A stretch of 64,000 nt of DNA from Sipunculus nudus (taxonomy: Eukaryota; Annelida; Sipuncula; Golfingiida; Sipunculidae): assembly GCA_026874595.1 (NCBI GenBank), contig CM049318.1, positions 52,358,750-52,422,749 on the forward strand, written 5' to 3'. Shown here piece by piece: positions 60,740-64,000 of this stretch (position 1 is the stretch's first letter; each line of letters starts with the position of its first letter). A program made the position numbers and the translations under genes. Under the pieces are notes generated by a model. That model saw only the letters and a list, made by a program, of their open reading frames with translations, did not search any database and was not told where the DNA came from.

Positions 60740-62830
60740 CATGGGTGCACACAACACAAAATTATTGAAGCTGGCACACCGTTGTCTTGTATACAACGAA
60801 GCTATCAGAGACATATACATATGCCCAACTGTGCAAAAATCATTATAGGTGGCACCACCAGTCTTGTATACGACAAAGCTGTTCGATATGTATAAATATG
60901 TCTAATTTCAGGCTGATATATCAAATTCCTCTGTAGAAATAAGCAAGCACATACACTTTACAAAAGTCATTGTAGGTGGCGACACTTGTCTTGTGAACGA
61001 GAAGGCGATCAAAGACACATAGACAGTTCAAAATATCAGGCCAATACATCAAACTTACCTGGAGTCTGATGCATGGGGCTGACCAGGCTTAGATGAGAAA
61101 GGCAGTTGCCCCGAGTGAACTGTGACAAATTTGCTGGCTCAGGCTACTGCACTGAGTGGACTCATGACCTGTTGTATAATCTGACACAGTTGGCAGTCCG
61201 CCAAAGCTATAAATATATCCAGACTGACCTTTGGTCTGTTGTCAAATCTGAAATAGTAGCCATACCATTGCATAAGCTCACAAATTGGCTCCACATGCAG
61301 CCCTGAGGGGCATGACACCCATGAGGTGATAACATGCCTTGTGCTTGGCTGCACTGACTGAACTCTTGACCTATATCAAGCTGCACTGAATTAACTCTTG
61401 ATCTGTTGCCAAATCTGAAATAGTTGGCAGTTTCTCAACCTATTTTAAGATACTGACACATTCTTGGCCTGTTGGTAAATCTGTTTACACATACTGAAAG
61501 GCTAAAATGTTTTTTTTTCAAGCTGACATATTCATAAACTTTTTATCAAAATATCTAGAATAATAAAAGATGTAGTCCATTCATTGTTAAAGGTCCAATA
61601 ATTCTGCCAAAAATCATTCAAGTAAACTTGAACAAAGGCCACCTAAGAATAATTTTTGTGCAATGTTACAGAAGTTTTACTTGAAACAATATTTTGTAGA
61701 AGAACAGTTTTGCAGTCCTCAGTTTGAAATATACATAATAATGCCCATAAGACCAACTTAAGCTTTTCTGATATGATTGAAAGAACCATGTCCTAGGATA
61801 ATTCTTTGAAAAAATGAACTTGGCAGTTTCATCATAAACATTTTAAGCTTAAAGAGGCTAAAATTATGAGGTTTTTGCCCATAAAACAGGTCAATGTAGG
61901 TGGCACCACAAAAATCTACAACTTGAAATATGATGTCATGTGACCAACATTTGCACAATACTTGGTAATGCTAGCTTCTGTCATTTTTGAGATTACTATG
62001 TCAGTATGCTTAATTGGCCAAATGATTGTTCACATTCGTGTAACACCACTAAAATTCATCAAATGCAAACCATTTGAACAAATTTGAGAGGGTTTACCTC
62101 TGGGATCATTTCTGTAAAATATTGAACAATTTGGCTGGACCGTTAACAAGAAGAAGACTTTTAAAGGTTTTTCAGCTTTTTCCCCAGAAAATCTAAGTAA
62201 ATGCAGATAGCAAAAAAAAAATAAGCTGAATCCCACAACATTTGATATGTGACAGATTATTGCATAAAATCTGGCGATGGTAGGTCCTGTTATTCCTGAG
62301 AAATTATGGGTTAATGTACAGATGACCAATGACCACCGTACATAAAAAGGCTGATGCAGGTGGCGCCACGAATACCTCAATTTCAGATATGACTCATGTG
62401 ACCAACATTGGCACAAAATTTGGTGATGATAGCTCAACCCATTTCTGAGAATGTAAATTTAATTAAGTATGCTTTTTTGGGACAGATGACTAAGTTCAAC
62501 TTCCTGTAACTCAGCTAAAAATCACCGAACTTAAACCATTCGAACAAACTTGAGAGAGATTGTTCCAGGAATCATTTCTGTAAAATATTGGACAATTTGG
62601 CTGAACAGTCTCGGAGGAGAAGATTTTTAAAGCTTTTTAGCTTTTTCCCTATAAAATCTAAGAAAAAGCAGTTAGCCAAAAAATAAACAAAATCCGATAG
62701 AGTTTTTCAGATGAATAATTTTTTGCATAAAACTTCGTGATGCTAACTCTTGCCGTTTTCAAGATAGTATGGGTTAACGTATAGACGACGGACGCCGGAC
62801 GACGCCACACCATCGCATAAGCTCACAGGT
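60740..62830 (+). repeat. Dispersed tandem repeat family E
   Basis: Two unit types. At 60755-61050 three ~100-bp units share TAGGTGGCACCACCAGTCTTGTATACGACAAAGC. At about 61590-62790, units of ~465 bp share GAACAAATTTGAGAGGGTTTACCTC.GGGATCATTTCTGTAAAATATTGAACAATTTGGCTGGAC, CAGCTTTTTCCCCAGAAAATCTAAG and GGTGGCACCAC..ATGTGACCAACATTGGCACAA. The array closes GACGACGGACGCCGGACGACGCCACACCATCGCATAAGCTCA, the kind of right end also seen in families C and D. Minus frames across it have no motif. Confidence 0.8.
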
Positions 62831-63224
62831 TTGCTAAAAAGTAAAAATTCGATCATTTTAAATCTCGATGTTACTCTCAAGTAAGAGAAAGCTAAATATT
62901 AGAATACTGGAAGTTGAAACCGGAGAAATTAAGACGCCACCTAATTAGATACGCTCTACCGGCTACCGATAAATTATCTGTGCAGGTATCTGGATTTCAT
63001 GGTAATTTTAAGCCCGTTCGGAATTCATAATGAGCATCAATTACCACTATTTTACTGACAATCACAACGTGAAAACTGGAACAATCTCTGAAGAAAATGA
63101 GATGAAGCTAGAATGCAAGTATGCCTTTATAAAAGTGAACAGAGATATAACTATAAATTGCTTATCAAGCAAAAATTGATGGTGAACACTTGAGATAGTA
63201 TCTGGAATATTAAAAGTTGGAATT
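62831..63224. other. Non-coding stretch
   Basis: Nothing recognised. Confidence 0.45.
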
Positions 63225-63472
63225 CTTAAAGGGGCCTGTTCCGATATCTGATGTTTATTAATTAAAGATTATCCCTTGAACCTTTAAGAAACAAATAGGC
63301 AAGAAAACGACGATCTAACCGCACACAGGTTGTTTGTTTGGTTTTAATTCACTTGTCTATAACGTGTTGGGACCTTAAAATTAATTCAAAATCTTTCAAC
63401 AAGAAAAACTAACAAGGAAACCTGTCATGCATGCGTCAATTGCTCCATTCAATTGTCATAAACATTAACATA
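63225..63472 (+). repeat. Dispersed repeat family A, copy 4, cut by an LTR
   Basis: TTCTTAAAGGGGCCTG, ATTAAAGATTATCCCTTGAACCTTT, AAACGACGATC and CGCACACAGGTTGTTTGTTT match the family. It stops at AACATTAACATA where the LTR begins. Confidence 0.7.
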
Positions 63473-64000
63473 TGTTACAGATGTCTATGTGCAGAGATGT
63501 TCCATGTGTTGTTGACATTTGGTTCGTGTAGCACGCATGGCTCGTTGCCATGACAGCATCGCCTGGCCGAGCCGGGCCGGCCCACGTGTGAACCCTGATA
63601 TGTAGAGACACAGCAATGTTGTTATAGATGTTTCCTGTAACACGTGTGTACTGTGTATTATGTATTATTCTTAAGATTGTTCGGGAAATGGAAAGTTCTC
63701 GGCTTGAGGTGAGAAGCTATAAATAGGGGCTGTGTTTTAGAGCCGAGAAAGGCGAGAGAATATTCCAGCGGACACAGAAGAGTGGGACATTTTCCTAAAA
63801 TTGCGGCAGTTATAGCTTTTCTTTGTAACGGATTTTATATAGTCTCTAGTTTACCTTTCGAATCACTGCCAGGATTTCCCTTTTGGATTGCAATAGATTG
63901 ATTTTGTTAATACATTGGACTGTTATTCTCTGAGAAGATTTGTGTGAACGGTTCATCCGGCTTATACATTTTAAAGGACTTATCGCTGTGACAGTGGTGG
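63473..64000 (+). mobile_element. LTR, plus strand, truncated by the window end
   Basis: Starts TGTTACAGATGTC inside family A. It matches the minus-strand LTR from its 5' end to the block equivalent to 58481, so about 160 bp should remain beyond the window. It carries TATAAATA at 63718-63725 followed by GTTTTAGAGCCGAGAAAGGCGAG, the likely start region. Whether it is a solo LTR or the 5' LTR of an element continuing outside cannot be seen. Confidence 0.75.
63718..63725 (+). promoter_or_regulatory. TATA box of the plus-strand LTR
   Basis: TATAAATA at the same relative position as the TATA motif in the minus-strand LTR. Confidence 0.65.

Overview
This window looks like non-coding, repeat-dominated nuclear DNA from a marine invertebrate. 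A bivalve mollusc or close lophotrochozoan relative is my best guess. The signs are strong AT richness, about 18 long (TA)n microsatellites, tRNA-derived SINEs with TA tails, a tandem-repeat-cored Helitron-like element, a LINE 3' end with the 'YCxSFYG' signature, and several short inverted-repeat elements. No bacterial operon, rRNA or intact multi-exon gene is visible. Most open frames longer than 60 codons are chance frames, satellite frames or poly(Tyr-Ile) readings of (TA)n.

Layout. 1-6.4 kb: unique AT-rich DNA with a hAT-MITE end, one copy of a ~400-bp dispersed repeat (family A) and (TA)n tracts. 6.46-12.93 kb: a satellite array of about 36 monomers (~189 bp; five are ~114 bp with a shared 75-bp deletion), containing two adjacent, almost identical 2,134-bp higher-order repeats. 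13-18.4 kb: family A copy 2, dispersed repeat family B, a 214-bp tandem duplication, a minus-strand SINE, a hAT-like MITE with an 8-bp target duplication, and a plus-strand SINE. 19.8-26.3 kb: two oppositely oriented arrays of family C. The minus-oriented one is split by two (TA)n tracts framing a hammerhead-ribozyme-like segment. The plus-oriented one carries a series of perfect or near-perfect AGGTCAnnnTGACCT palindromes. 31.2-32.8 kb: a Helitron/HINE-like element with eight ~180-bp core repeats. 34.3-34.9 kb: the best host-gene candidate, a minus-strand first coding exon for a signal peptide ending at a strong phase-1 splice donor, with a decayed duplicate 169 bp downstream. 39.3-43.4 kb: a CGATAT-iteron element, a LINE fragment nested in family A copy 3, and a TTAA-flanked GC-rich MITE nested in a tRNA-SINE-like repeat. 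45-53.6 kb: family D repeats, a hairpin repeat family, and an 888-bp inverted-repeat element between two (TA)n tracts. 58.3-64 kb: a solo LTR (minus) containing a CACTG-ended element, a leucine-rich-repeat relic, family E tandem repeats, and a second LTR (plus) that runs off the window end from inside family A copy 4.

How it fits together. Almost every recognisable element is non-autonomous, 5'-truncated or solo. Several are nested, which gives a relative order of insertion: LINE into family A, MITE into SINE, CACTG element into LTR, LTR into family A. The (TA)n tracts repeatedly sit at element boundaries or tails. The single plausible host gene start lies at 34.5 kb on the minus strand; its downstream exons could not be recognised.
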